This document shows positions 1 through 8,340 of a stretch of DNA of 44,590 bases, in pieces. The first letter of the stretch is position 1. Each line of letters begins with the position of its first letter. This DNA is from Actinomycetota bacterium (lineage in GTDB: Bacteria > Actinomycetota > CADDZG01 > WHSQ01). Both the position numbers and the translations under genes were made by a program. Where the stretch lies: positions 1 through 44,590 of the forward strand of contig JACDAL010000088.1 of the NCBI GenBank assembly GCA_013695465.1, in the 5' to 3' direction. The notes under the pieces were generated by a model. It was not told the origin of the DNA. It ran no database searches and was given only the letters and a program-made list of their open reading frames with translations.

Positions 1-219
1 GGGGTCGCCGCCGACATGTTCGATGCATTGTCCGAGGTCGGCATCAACATCGACATCATCTCCACGTCCTCGATCCGCATCTCCTGCGTGGTCGCTGCCT
101 CGGAGGTCGAGCGGGCGGTGCGGGCGATCCACGATCGCTTTCAGCTGTCCGAGGACGCGATCTTGCGAGAGAAGCACCCGCTAACCGCCACCGATCAGAT
201 CCGAGCAGTCAGAGGCTGA
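1..219 (+). CDS. lysC: aspartate kinase, C-terminal end (partial)
   Basis: The reading frame is open from base 1 and continues to a TGA at 217-219, so only the last 72 residues are present. The visible part is a C-terminal ACT regulatory domain: residues such as DALSEVGINIDIISTSSIRI are typical of the last ACT repeat of aspartokinases, where lysine or threonine binds for feedback control. The enzyme phosphorylates aspartate in the first step of the lysine, threonine, methionine and diaminopimelate pathway. Its stop overlaps the asd start by one base (TGATG), so the two genes form a translationally coupled operon, as is usual in actinobacteria. The catalytic domain lies outside the window. Confidence 0.9.
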   Translation, partial: GVAADMFDALSEVGINIDIISTSSIRISCVVAASEVERAVRAIHDRFQLSEDAILREKHPLTATDQIRAVRG

Positions 220-1256
220 TGAAGCTCGTCGTGGTCGGCGCCACCGGAGCCGTCGGCACTGAGATCCTGAGGATCCTCGAGCAACGAAGCTTTCCCTTGA
301 ACGACATCGTCGCGGTCGCTTCGGCGCGCTCGGCGGGACGAAGGCTTTCTTTCGGCGGAGACCACATCGAGGTGGTGGCTCTGGAGGATGCGGTGTTCGA
401 GGCGGCCAACATCTGTCTCTTCGACGTTCCCGACGAGGTGGCGCGCGCTTGGGGGCCGCGAGCGGCCGCCGCCGGAGGTGTCGTCGTCGACAACTCGGGG
501 GCGTGGCGCATGGACGACTCCGTACCCCTGGTCGTCCCCGAGATCAACCCGCAAGCGGCCGCCGACCGACCCCAGGGAATCATCGCCAGCCCCAACTGCA
601 CAACCCTGGCGATGGTGGTCCCGCTGGCGCCGCTTCACGATCGAGCCGGGCTCGAACGCCTGATCGTTGCCTCCTACCAGGCCACATCGGGAGCCGGGAA
701 AGGCGGGGTCGACGAGCTTTGGGATCAGACCCAGACCGCTGCCAAGGAGGGCGAGCTCGTGCGCGCGGGACTCGCTCGGGAGGTTCTCTCGGCAGGACAG
801 GCTTTCTCTCACCCCATCGCGCTCAACCTGCTCCCTCAGGCGGGCTCGTTCAGAGCGGGAGGCTTTACCTCGGAAGAGCTCAAGCTCTGCTACGAGACCC
901 GCAAGATCATGGGCCTACCCGAGTTGCGGGTCACGGCGACCTGCGTGCGCGTGCCGGTCGTCACCGGCCACGGGGTGGCGGTGCACGCTGAGTTCTCTCA
1001 GCCCCTCGGGCCCGACGAGGCGCGCTCGCTCCTCGAGCAAGCGGCCGGTGTCGAGGTGATCGACGATCCCGCAGCCTTCGCCTATCCGACTCCTCTGGAG
1101 GCGGCGGGGCGCGATCCCTGCTTCGTCGGACGGATCCGCCAGGACCCCTTCGATGAGCGGGCGCTCGAGCTTTTCTGCGTCGCCGACAACCTGCGCAAGG
1201 GGGCCGCGCTCAACGCGGTTCAGATCGCCGAGCTCATTGTTGCCGAGGGGTCGTGA
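219..1256 (+). CDS. asd: aspartate-semialdehyde dehydrogenase
   Basis: This is a 345-residue protein of normal family length. It starts with the NADP-binding motif VVVGATGAVG (residues 4-13). The catalytic cysteine is C127 in SPNCTT, and QATSGAGK (154-161) is the conserved substrate/phosphate-binding loop. It reduces aspartyl phosphate to aspartate semialdehyde, the branch-point intermediate for diaminopimelate/lysine and threonine/methionine. The ATG overlaps the lysC stop by one base, which fixes the start and shows coupling to the upstream kinase. It is probably the last gene of the operon, because a tRNA gene on the opposite strand follows within 50 bases. Confidence 0.96.
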   Translation: MKLVVVGATGAVGTEILRILEQRSFPLNDIVAVASARSAGRRLSFGGDHIEVVALEDAVFEAANICLFDVPDEVARAWGPRAAAAGGVVVDNSGAWRMDDSVPLVVPEINPQAAADRPQGIIASPNCTTLAMVVPLAPLHDRAGLERLIVASYQATSGAGKGGVDELWDQTQTAAKEGELVRAGLAREVLSAGQAFSHPIALNLLPQAGSFRAGGFTSEELKLCYETRKIMGLPELRVTATCVRVPVVTGHGVAVHAEFSQPLGPDEARSLLEQAAGVEVIDDPAAFAYPTPLEAAGRDPCFVGRIRQDPFDERALELFCVADNLRKGAALNAVQIAELIVAEGS

Positions 1257-1300
1257 AATGTCGCTATATCGCATCCTGCGACCACTCGGCTAGCTCTTAG

Positions 1301-1375
1301 TCGGGAAGGGGGGATTTGAACCCCCGACCTCGGCGTCCCGAACGCCGCGCGCTAACCAAGCTGCGCCACTTCCCG
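1301..1375 (-). tRNA. tRNA-Pro (anticodon CGG)
   Basis: Read on the minus strand, a 7-base acceptor CGGGAAG (from 1375) pairs with CTTCCCG ending at 1302, with A as discriminator at 1301. The anticodon stem CGGCG/CGCCG encloses the loop TTCGGGA, giving anticodon CGG (1340-1338), which reads CCG proline codons. The T-arm loop reads TTCAAAT. The 3' CCA is not encoded. The gene is 75 bases long and lies between two plus-strand genes. Confidence 0.95.
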
Positions 1376-1509
1376 CAGGTCTTTAGCATCCCACAGGATG
1401 TTGGCTGCCTTGAAAGCCTGTGTCATCCGATTTCATGGCACTAAGACCAATCCGTGCACGTCTTAACCCAGGAATGTCCTCTGAGGATCGGACTTGACTG
1501 GGAGGATTC

Positions 1510-3183
1510 ATGGGGCCTGAGACACACGTACACGGCTGGCGCCTGCGCGCCCTGGCGTTGTTCGAAGTGCTTGCGCTCGTTGCCTTGCTGGGCTTGCAGG
1601 GGGCGGCGGCCTCCGACGCCGTGGCCGGGAGAAACCAGGACCACGGGGAGCGGCCGGATGTAGAGCGGGATTGCTCGGCACCTGAGGCAGTGGAGTCCCA
1701 AGGCGATCAGGACGCCTCAGAAAAGGGGCGGGAGCCAGCCCCGGAGGCAATCGCTTGCCGGGATGATACGGACGCCGACACCGAGGTCGACGATGAAGCC
1801 GACGGGCTTGAGTCCGACGCCCATGAGCCCGACGACGCCGACGAAAAAGCTGAGCAAGAAGCCGACGACCACGAGACCGACAAAGCCGAGCAAGGAGACG
1901 ACGACCACCAGGCCGACGAAGCCGACGGGGGGGTCGACGACGAGGCCGGCGAGGCCGCTGAGCACGAGCCCGCCGGAGGCCAGGACGACCAAGAGGCGGA
2001 AGAGCTTGACGAGGCCGAGCAGCCGGACGATGACGTCGAACCGGGGGCAAGCAGTGGCGATGTTCCGGAAGAAGAGCCGCCGGGGCCCGCTGAGACCGGT
2101 CCGGATCAGAGCGGGCCAGGCATCGATAAGCCTCCAACCGATGCCGAAGCCGCTCCGGAATCACCGGATCCGACCGGCGCAGCCGGTGGTTCCCCCGGAA
2201 GAGGTCACCAAGACAACAACTCCCAGGGTGCTGGTGGATCCGAATCAGGGGGTTCAGGGTCCGCGGAGCCTGGACTGGTCGTGGGGGCGAGTCGGAGTGG
2301 TCCCAGGGACCCGGGCTCCGACGAAGAGGTGCATGACGGCGAACGAGCTCCGTTCGGCCCCACGGGTGTGGTTTCGGGATACAACCTCGCAGGGTCCTTC
2401 AGCACGGCGGCCTTGCTCGATGCGCTGCCCCCGGCGCAGGCCCTCCGCGCCAGGAAACGCGTCCCCGAGGTTGCCCCCTTCATCATCGCCGGCCCCGCCT
2501 CGTGGACGAACACGTGGGGAGCTCCCCGCTTCGGGCCGGGCTCGTCGACGAGACAACATGAGGGGCAGGACGTGTTCTGTCGCTACGGCGACCCCGTCTT
2601 GGCAAGCGAGAGTGGGTACGTGGAGTTCGACGAGGGCGGTCTCGGGGGCAAGGTGGCTAGGCTCCATAGGGCCGATGGGAGTTACTGGTATTACGCTCAC
2701 CTGTCGGCCTGGAACTCGCGTGATTTCGCTTCCGGCGATCGAGTCGCCCGGGGCGACGTCATCGGGTACTGCGGCAGCAGCGGTAACGCGGCCGGCTCCT
2801 CCCCGCACGTCCATTTCGGCTTCTACGGATCGGATGGGCGAGCAATTGATCCAATGACATATCTGGTTGGCTGGCTGCGAGCCGCCGAGCGTGGGCTGAG
2901 GCTCGCCCACGACGATGGGCGAGGCTCGAATCGTGGCGGCTCCGAGGGGCGCGCCGAGGCAGAGAACAAGTTGACTCTCGCGTCCTTCGTCCCACGCCTT
3001 CCCAGGCTTCTGGCAAGAACCGACGCCTTCGGGGATTCGAGCGCAGTACAGGAGAGCCCTCCTAACCGCCGGCTACTTGAGTCTTCGTCGACTGGGCGCA
3101 TCGAAGTGGGCTTCGAGTTGCTGGCGATAGCCACACTGCTGCTATTGAGTCGCTGGTCCCGAAAGACCTTCTCTTCAGCCTGA
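1510..3183 (+). CDS. secreted M23-family peptidase with long acidic linker and C-terminal membrane segment
   Basis: The 557-residue protein has an N-terminal hydrophobic signal/anchor (about 10-35), then a roughly 250-residue linker extremely rich in Asp, Glu, Ala and Gly (about 40-290). A LytM/M23 zinc endopeptidase domain follows (about 330-455), and a final hydrophobic helix with a basic tail (about 533-550). Zinc ligands are visible as H350 and D354 (HEGQD) and H435 of HVH (433-435); H397 in YAHL is the usual catalytic partner. Members cut peptidoglycan cross-bridges or act as cell-wall hydrolase regulators. The ATG at 1510 follows GGGAGG at good distance. There is no LPXTG motif, so the C-terminal helix would anchor it in the membrane. 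A terminator follows at 3231-3254, so it seems monocistronic. The substrate is not deducible. Confidence 0.85.
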   Translation: MGPETHVHGWRLRALALFEVLALVALLGLQGAAASDAVAGRNQDHGERPDVERDCSAPEAVESQGDQDASEKGREPAPEAIACRDDTDADTEVDDEADGLESDAHEPDDADEKAEQEADDHETDKAEQGDDDHQADEADGGVDDEAGEAAEHEPAGGQDDQEAEELDEAEQPDDDVEPGASSGDVPEEEPPGPAETGPDQSGPGIDKPPTDAEAAPESPDPTGAAGGSPGRGHQDNNSQGAGGSESGGSGSAEPGLVVGASRSGPRDPGSDEEVHDGERAPFGPTGVVSGYNLAGSFSTAALLDALPPAQALRARKRVPEVAPFIIAGPASWTNTWGAPRFGPGSSTRQHEGQDVFCRYGDPVLASESGYVEFDEGGLGGKVARLHRADGSYWYYAHLSAWNSRDFASGDRVARGDVIGYCGSSGNAAGSSPHVHFGFYGSDGRAIDPMTYLVGWLRAAERGLRLAHDDGRGSNRGGSEGRAEAENKLTLASFVPRLPRLLARTDAFGDSSAVQESPPNRRLLESSSTGRIEVGFELLAIATLLLLSRWSRKTFSSA

Positions 3184-3230
3184 GCCGGCTGGGACGGCGC
3201 GGGCGGGTGCCGCGGAAGTCAATCGCGCGC

Positions 3231-3254
3231 AATGCGCTCTTGAGTGCGTTTTTG
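3231..3254 (+). terminator. Rho-independent terminator after the M23 peptidase gene
   Basis: AATGCGCT (3231-3238) pairs with AGTGCGTT (3243-3250), including two G-U pairs, around a CTTG loop. The stem is followed directly by more T residues (TTTTT in total at 3249-3253). This is the only hairpin with a T-run found in the window. It separates the peptidase gene from the phosphate operon. Confidence 0.6.
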
Positions 3255-3318
3255 GGATTCTGAGGCGCGCTGCGCGCGTTTGTACCGGAGCCGGCCCTGC
3301 TCAGAACCCGAAAACCCT

Positions 3319-3340
3319 GTTCATGCGAAATTCATAGTAG
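3319..3340 (+). promoter_or_regulatory. PHO-box-like direct repeat upstream of pstS
   Basis: Two adjacent 11-base units, GTTCATGCGAA (3319-3329) and ATTCATAGTAG (3330-3340), share the TTCAT core. Tandem 11-base units with a GTTCA core are the published form of actinobacterial PhoP/PHO boxes. The site lies about 90 bases before the pstS start and 5 kb from a PhoP/PhoR-type pair in the same window. PhoP binding and phosphate-starvation control are inference from motif and context. Confidence 0.55.
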
Positions 3341-3428
3341 CGATGCCACTCTGCCACATGCCCTCTGTAGCTTGAGCATCACCGATATCCCTCAAGCGGG
3401 GCGTCCATCACAGGAGGTACCAACTCGA

Positions 3429-4484
3429 ATGTTTAGGGTTCGCGACACGGCCGGATTCAGGGCCCTGCTCGCCGCTATGACACTGGCGCTCGTTGCGGTT
3501 GCTTGCGGCGGAGCCGACGCCACCAACGACGGCAGCGGCGGGTCGGGCGGGGCAGCCCTCACCGGCAAGATCGTGGCATCAGGCTCCTCGACGGTCGAGC
3601 CGATCACCTCTCTGGCTGCTGAGCTGTTCGCTGAGGAAAACCCGGATGTGTCTCTTTCGGTGGACGGGCCCGGCACGGGCGATGGCTTCGAGCTGTTCTG
3701 CCAGGGCAAGACCGACATCTCTGATGCTTCGAGGGCCATCGAGCCGGAAGAGCAGCAGGCTTGCAAGGACGGAGGCATCGAATACATCGAGCTCAAGGTC
3801 GCCATCGACGGCCTCTCGGTGTTGACCAGCAAGAACAACAACGAGATCTCCTGTCTCGACTTCAAGGACCTCTACGCCCTTATAGGCCCCGAGTCCGAGG
3901 GCTTCAACAGCTGGTCCGACGCCAACTCGCTGGCCGAGGAGATCGGCGCCGCTCACGCCCCTTATCCCGACGTGCCGCTTGAGATAACGGCTCCGGGTGA
4001 GGAGTCTGGCACCTATGACTCCTTCGGCGAGCTAGTTCTCGAGGACATCGCCTACGAGGACAGGAAGATCGAGGAAGACGCGCCGGTCATTCGCGCCGAC
4101 TACACGGCCTCTGCCGACGACAACGTCATCATCCAGGGCTTGTCCGGCGACGAAACCTCGCTCGGCTGGGTGGGTTACGCCTTCTACCAGGAGAACACCG
4201 ACAAGGTGAGGGCCATCCCCATCGCCGAGGAAGGCGACAACTGCATCGAGCCCACCAACGAGACCATTGCAGCCGGCGAGTACCCGATCTCCCGTGACCT
4301 CTACTTCTACGTGAACTCGAAGAAGGCGGAGAGTAACGACTCTCTGCAGGCATTCGTCGACTTCTACCTGGCCGAGCTGCAGACGCTGGTCCAGGAGACC
4401 GGCTACGTCGAGGCTCCCGAGGATGTCATCTCAGAGACCACGCAGGTGTGGGAGGACCGCGAAACCGGGACCCGCGACGGCTAG
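3429..4484 (+). CDS. pstS: phosphate ABC transporter, substrate-binding lipoprotein PstS
   Basis: The 351-residue product starts with a lipoprotein signal ending in AVAC at C26, followed by a Gly/Ser-rich tether. The mature part has the PstS fold: GKIVASGSSTVEPI binds phosphate, then GPGTGDGFELFCQGKTDISDASR, with SGT at the C-domain binding loop (EESGTYDSFGEL; the longer stretch lies at about residues 71-93). It captures extracellular phosphate for the PstCAB permease. An upstream in-frame TTG (3372) exists, but AGGAGG at 3412-3417 and the signal-peptide position select ATG 3429. A PHO-box-like repeat lies upstream and a strong hairpin (4511-4551) follows the stop, a common way to raise binding-protein expression over the permease. 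Confidence 0.95.
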   Translation: MFRVRDTAGFRALLAAMTLALVAVACGGADATNDGSGGSGGAALTGKIVASGSSTVEPITSLAAELFAEENPDVSLSVDGPGTGDGFELFCQGKTDISDASRAIEPEEQQACKDGGIEYIELKVAIDGLSVLTSKNNNEISCLDFKDLYALIGPESEGFNSWSDANSLAEEIGAAHAPYPDVPLEITAPGEESGTYDSFGELVLEDIAYEDRKIEEDAPVIRADYTASADDNVIIQGLSGDETSLGWVGYAFYQENTDKVRAIPIAEEGDNCIEPTNETIAAGEYPISRDLYFYVNSKKAESNDSLQAFVDFYLAELQTLVQETGYVEAPEDVISETTQVWEDRETGTRDG

Positions 4485-4510
4485 GTCCGTCGCTCAGTCC
4501 TAACGATTCG

Positions 4511-4551
4511 GGTGTGGAGGCCGATACCCATAGTGGGAAGGCCTCCACACC
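4511..4551 (+). terminator. stem-loop between pstS and pstC (attenuator or mRNA-stabilising hairpin)
   Basis: GGTGTGGAGGCC (4511-4522) and GGCCTCCACACC (4540-4551) form a perfect 12-bp stem; inside it CCCA/TGGG (4527-4530 and 4534-4537) makes a second short stem. No T-run follows, so partial termination or protection of the pstS mRNA is more likely than full termination. That fits the high stoichiometry usually needed for the binding protein. Confidence 0.6.
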
Positions 4552-4584
4552 GGACGTTGTTACTAAGGAGCCACGGATGAGCAT

Positions 4585-5529
4585 TTGGGGAGTTGGTTGA
4601 GCAACGCCGCAGGCGGGCTGCTCCTCGAGCTGGAAGGAAGCCCCGCGCGCAGGCGCAAAGAGCGCATCGTCCGGGGTATTTTCTTCGCGCTGGCCGCGAT
4701 GTCGGTGGTGATCAGCGCCACCATCGTGCTCGCCCTCATCCAGGAAGCCGTGCAATTCGTCGGTGCCATCGGTGTTGGAGACCTGTGGCAACGGGGTTGG
4801 TTCCCCCGGCGGGGAATCTTCGATGTCCGCACGATTCTCGTGGGAACCCTGGTCGTCACCGGGATCGGCATGCTCGTCGCCGCGCCGCTCGGTCTCGGCG
4901 CTGCCGTCTATCTCTCCGAGTACGCCCGGCCTCGCATCCGCAAGCTCCTCAAACCGATCCTCGAGATCATCGCCGGGATACCCAGCATCGTTCTCGGCGT
5001 GTTCGCCTTCTCCTGGATCAATCCGCAGATCGTCGACCGCTTCCTGTGCGGCGACGCTTCCTTCTTCAACCTGGGCGCTGCCGGCGTCGGGGTGGGAGTG
5101 CTCGTGACGCCGCTGGTCGCCTCCATCGCCGAGGACGCCATGAGAGCGGTGCCCATGTCCCTGCGAGAAGGGGCCTACGGCCTCGGCGCCCGCAAGCGTT
5201 CGACCACGGTCAAGATCGTGTTCCCCGCCGCCATCTCCGGCATCGTGGCCGCCGTGATCGTCGGCATGTCGCGAGCAATTGGAGAGACCATGGTTGTCGC
5301 CTTGGCGGGCGGCGCCACGGGTGGGTCGTTGTTCTCGGCCGACTACTGCCAGCCCGGCCAGACCATGACCGGCGCCATGGCGGCTCTCGCCATCGGCGGG
5401 GATCAGGTCAAGGGGGATGTCTCTGCCTTCCAAAGCCTCTATTTCGTGGGCCTGGTTCTGTTTCTGCTCACGCTCGGACTCAATGTCTTGAGCGGCCGGA
5501 TCGTCAGACGCGTGAGGAAGAAGTACTGA
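4585..5529 (+). CDS. pstC: phosphate ABC transporter permease PstC
   Basis: About 314 residues with six predicted membrane segments and the ABC-permease coupling loop (SLREGAYGLGARKRSTTVKI). The stretch GAAVYLSEYA and the loop EIIAGIPSIVLGVFAF are typical of PstC. With PstA it forms the membrane channel for phosphate. The start is uncertain: TTG 4585 and TTG 4597 are the only in-frame starts, while the best ribosome site (AAGGAG, 4565-4570) serves an out-of-frame ATG at 4577 that ends after seven codons at TGA 4598-4600, overlapping TTG 4597. Either a coupled leader or a one-base sequence error is possible. The 3' end overlaps pstA by one base (TGATG). Confidence 0.92.
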   Translation: MGSWLSNAAGGLLLELEGSPARRRKERIVRGIFFALAAMSVVISATIVLALIQEAVQFVGAIGVGDLWQRGWFPRRGIFDVRTILVGTLVVTGIGMLVAAPLGLGAAVYLSEYARPRIRKLLKPILEIIAGIPSIVLGVFAFSWINPQIVDRFLCGDASFFNLGAAGVGVGVLVTPLVASIAEDAMRAVPMSLREGAYGLGARKRSTTVKIVFPAAISGIVAAVIVGMSRAIGETMVVALAGGATGGSLFSADYCQPGQTMTGAMAALAIGGDQVKGDVSAFQSLYFVGLVLFLLTLGLNVLSGRIVRRVRKKY

Positions 5530-6461
5530 TGGCGACGCGCGCGGAGTCGCCATCCGTAACCGAGGTCGTCAGGCAGAGCCTGTCAAAGAGGCGCTTTGAT
5601 TTCCGAAGCGCTGCGTTCGAGGCTTCCCTGCTCTTGATGCTGCTGGCCTCGCTTGCGATACTCGTCATCCTGCTAACCGATGTCGTGCGTTCGGGTGCCG
5701 GAGTGCTCACCGAACGTGGCGGCGACTTCATTCAGGGTAGCTTGTCGTCGCTGGCCGAGAGGGCGGGCGTGTGGCAAGGCATCGTGGGGTCCTTTCTGAT
5801 GATGGCTTTCGTCGTCCTGGTGGCATTTCCGGTGGGCATCGGCGCCGCCGTCTACCTCGAGGAGTACGCCCCCGATAACCGTATTGCTCGGCTCATCGAC
5901 GTCAATGTCCGCAACCTGGCAGGTGTGCCGTCGGTCGTCTATGGCTTGCTCGGCCTGTTTCTGTTCGTCGAGGTGCTCGAGCCGTTGACGGGCGGGCGTA
6001 GCATTATCTCCGGCGGACTGACCTTGTCGCTGTTGGTGCTCCCTCTGGTCATCATCACATCGGCGGAGGCTTTGCGGGCAGTGCCCGACAGCATTCGTGA
6101 GGCGGGCTACGGTGTGGGCGCCACTCGCTGGGAGGTTGTCCGCTCGCACGTCTTGCCGTCGGCTGCACAGGGAATCCTCACCGGGACGATCCTGTCTCTG
6201 TCGCGAGCGCTGGGCGAGACTGCTCCTCTGCTTCTGGTCGGCGCGGTCACAGGTTTTTTGTCGACCGGCTCGCAAACTTTGGCCGAGCAGCTCCAGGGCG
6301 AGTACGTCTCTCTGCCGACCATCATCTACGCCTGGGCCAAGGAGCCGGACACGGACTTCCGGGCGCTTACCTTCGCGGCTATCATCGTGTTACTCGCCGT
6401 GATCCTCTTAGCCAACCTTGCCGCAATCATCCTGAGGAACCGATACGAGAGGAAGTGGTGA
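5529..6461 (+). CDS. pstA: phosphate ABC transporter permease PstA
   Basis: 310 residues; the ATG overlaps the pstC stop by one base. It contains six hydrophobic segments, the [13 protein letters not shown] motif after the second segment, [18 protein letters not shown], and the EAA coupling loop [17 protein letters not shown] that contacts the ATPase. These are the standard signatures of the second Pst permease subunit. The frame stays open upstream through pstC because of high GC, but protein similarity begins only at this ATG. The stop lies within the first codons of pstB, keeping the transporter genes tightly coupled. Confidence 0.95.
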   Translation: MATRAESPSVTEVVRQSLSKRRFDFRSAAFEASLLLMLLASLAILVILLTDVVRSGAGVLTERGGDFIQGSLSSLAERAGVWQGIVGSFLMMAFVVLVAFPVGIGAAVYLEEYAPDNRIARLIDVNVRNLAGVPSVVYGLLGLFLFVEVLEPLTGGRSIISGGLTLSLLVLPLVIITSAEALRAVPDSIREAGYGVGATRWEVVRSHVLPSAAQGILTGTILSLSRALGETAPLLLVGAVTGFLSTGSQTLAEQLQGEYVSLPTIIYAWAKEPDTDFRALTFAAIIVLLAVILLANLAAIILRNRYERKW

Positions 6462-7339
6462 AAAGGGTGCAAGCCAAGCCCTTGGGTACACTGAGCCGTC
6501 GAACCAATCGAGCGACGGATGAGAAGGTGGAATCGCGCCCACAAGAGCAGAAAACCTCCGAGGAAGCTGTCTTCGACGTTCAGGACCTGTCCGTGTTCTA
6601 CGGAGATTTCCGGGCCGTTCGTAATGTGACGCTGGCCGTGTCCCAGAGGAACATCACGGCTCTCATCGGCCCTTCGGGGTGCGGTAAGACGACCGTGCTT
6701 CGCTGCTTCAACAGAATGAACGACCTCGTCGATACGGCCCGCATCGAAGGCAATATTCTCTATCATGGAGTCGACCTCTATGAATCTCGTGTCGATCCAG
6801 TGGAGGTGCGACGACGTGTCGGTATGGTCTTTCAGAAGCCCAATCCCTTTCCCAAGTCGATCTACGACAACGTCTCGTTCGGTCCCAAGATCGCAGGTTT
6901 CAAGGGGAGCATGGACGACTTGGTGGAGGAGGCGCTGACCAAAGCAGCGCTCTGGGATGAAGTCAAGAGCCGCCTCAAGGAGTCGGGGATGTCGCTATCG
7001 GGCGGACAGCAGCAGCGTCTTTGTATCGCGCGTGCGATCGCAGTGCAACCCGATGTGATCTTGATGGATGAGCCGTGCTCTGCTCTTGATCCCATCGCCA
7101 CCGGGCACATTGAGGACCTCATGCAGGATCTGAAGAACGACTACACGATCATCATCGTCACCCACAACATGCAGCAGGCAGCGCGCGTCAGCGACATGAC
7201 AGCGTTCTTCACCGCCGAGGTGAACGAGAAACAGGATCGTCGCACCGGTGTGCTCGTCGAGTTCGATCACACCGAAAGGATGTTCACCAACCCCTCAGAT
7301 GAAAGAACGGAAAACTACGTCACCGGCCGCTTCGGATAG
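6455..7339 (+). CDS. pstB: phosphate ABC transporter ATP-binding protein PstB
   Basis: 294 residues with a full ABC ATPase set: Walker [10 protein letters not shown] (72-80), Q-loop QKPNPFP, signature LSGGQQQ (181-187), Walker B VILMDEP (201-207) and switch histidine H237 (VTHN). [16 protein letters not shown] at about 40-55 is typical of PstB, so the first 38 residues are an extra hydrophilic N-terminal extension. GTG at 6455 or 6458 are both possible; GAGAGGA just upstream supports either. It powers phosphate import by PstCA. It overlaps pstA and is followed by phoU 8 bases later. Confidence 0.95.
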   Translation: MVKRVQAKPLGTLSRRTNRATDEKVESRPQEQKTSEEAVFDVQDLSVFYGDFRAVRNVTLAVSQRNITALIGPSGCGKTTVLRCFNRMNDLVDTARIEGNILYHGVDLYESRVDPVEVRRRVGMVFQKPNPFPKSIYDNVSFGPKIAGFKGSMDDLVEEALTKAALWDEVKSRLKESGMSLSGGQQQRLCIARAIAVQPDVILMDEPCSALDPIATGHIEDLMQDLKNDYTIIIVTHNMQQAARVSDMTAFFTAEVNEKQDRRTGVLVEFDHTERMFTNPSDERTENYVTGRFG

Positions 7340-7346
7340 GCACGGT

Positions 7347-8063
7347 ATGGGGGCCGCCGGACGGCAGAGGAATCCCGTGCCGGAGCCCGCACCGGAATCG
7401 GCGCGGGCGTATTTCGACTTTGCTCTGGAGCAACTCAAAATTCAGGTCGAGATGATGGCCCTTCGAGTTGATCAGGCGCTCGAGAGCTCGGCTAGCGTCT
7501 TGCTTACCGGGGACCTCGCTTTAGCAAACAAGGTCATCCTCGGAGACAACGATATAGATGAGATGTTCGTGTCGCTGAGCGAGCGTTGCTACGACTTGCT
7601 CGGCCGTCAGTCGCCGGTCGCCTCCGATCTGCGATTGGTGGTGTCGGTTCTCAGTGTCATCCAAGACCTGGAGCGCTCCGGCGATCTCTGCCTGCGCATC
7701 GTGAAGCTCGCCCCCGACCACCACTTGCTCTCACTCAACCCGGACACGTTCTCCATCCTCCAAGACATGGCGCGCGAGGCGACCGAGTTGTTCAGACTTG
7801 CGATCAAGGCGTTCTCCTCGCAGGATTTGCGGCTCGCCCACAGCTTGGAGCAGCGAGACGATGCCATGGACGCTTACAACGCGCGTTTGACCGAGGCGAT
7901 CTTCGCCATGGAGGGGCGGGGGGCGGTGCCGCAGGCGGTGCAGACCATGCTCGCGGGCCGCGCTCTCGAGCGCATTGCCGACCACTCCGTCATGGTGGGC
8001 GAACGCCTCCGCTACCTGCTCACAGGCGACCTGGGTTCTCTCTCAAAACAAATCGGGCCGTGA
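7347..8063 (+). CDS. phoU: PhoU-type phosphate signalling protein (first copy)
   Basis: 238 residues; an all-helical protein with two PhoU repeats. Family features are the metal/acid motif DNDIDEMF, GRQSPVASDLRLVVSVL and, in the second repeat, ALERIADHSVMVGERLRYLLTGD. PhoU links the Pst transporter to the PhoR kinase and damps the phosphate response when phosphate is plentiful. The long open frame starts at 7248 inside pstB, but ATG 7347, just after the pstB stop, gives the normal N-terminus. It ends the pstSCAB-phoU operon. A second phoU (10419) and a DUF47 relative (38682) are also in the window. Confidence 0.93.
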   Translation: MGAAGRQRNPVPEPAPESARAYFDFALEQLKIQVEMMALRVDQALESSASVLLTGDLALANKVILGDNDIDEMFVSLSERCYDLLGRQSPVASDLRLVVSVLSVIQDLERSGDLCLRIVKLAPDHHLLSLNPDTFSILQDMAREATELFRLAIKAFSSQDLRLAHSLEQRDDAMDAYNARLTEAIFAMEGRGAVPQAVQTMLAGRALERIADHSVMVGERLRYLLTGDLGSLSKQIGP

Positions 8064-8116
8064 GCCTCGGACCCTGCGTTCGAGAGGCTTAAGGGGTGTC
8101 CACGAAGGGAGCTCTA

Positions 8117-8309
8117 ATGATCGAGTACAAAGACTTGGCAGAGCGTGACAGCCGGTTTGCAGGTAGGTTCGACCCAGATGTCTTGGAGAAGGTTCTGAAC
8201 ACCTATGCGGCAGAGGGTTGGCGGGTCGTGGAGGGCTTTCTTGCAGCCAGCGTCTGGAAGAGCGCCAAAGGCTGAGATTGTCGTGATTCTGGAGCGTTCC
8301 GAGGGTTAG
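8117..8309 (+). pseudogene. DUF4177 small protein gene with a +1 frameshift near its 3' end
   Basis: From ATG 8117 (ribosome site GAAGGGA) the frame encodes 52 residues with a DUF4177 core: a start like MIEYKDLAERDSRFAGRFD and then YAAEGWRVVEGFLAASVWK. It stops at TGA 8273-8275. The expected family ending, a final beta strand rich in Ile/Val followed by LER, is missing from this frame but occurs one base over: GCT at 8271 starts AEIVVILERSEG and a TAG at 8307-8309. One extra G near 8270 would explain it. It may be a real truncation, a recoding site or a sequencing error. The function of DUF4177 is unknown. It lies between the pst operon and the phoP gene. Confidence 0.7.
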
Positions 8310-8340
8310 GTGTGGCGTCGAGAAGACGTTCGGTGTCGAG

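Noticed and set aside
1717-1992. Antisense ORF with very hydrophobic, Val/Leu/Gly-rich product inside the M23 gene
   Set aside because: It is the reverse-strand reading of the Asp/Glu codons of the acidic linker; GAC/GAG complement to Val/Leu codons. No ribosome site and no family likeness.
1763-2857. 364-codon plus-strand ORF overlapping the M23 peptidase
   Set aside because: Frame shadow with Thr/Arg/Pro low complexity; the M23 motifs are in the other frame.
4593-5528. Open frame running through pstC and into pstA, suggesting a fused protein
   Set aside because: Residues before ATG 5529 are Arg/Gly-rich shadow of pstC; membrane segments and motifs begin at the pstA start.
8273-8275. UGA in the DUF4177 gene as a selenocysteine codon
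   Set aside because: Read-through in the same frame gives no family likeness, while the +1 frame does. Small DUF4177 proteins are not known selenoproteins, and I saw no convincing SECIS hairpin.
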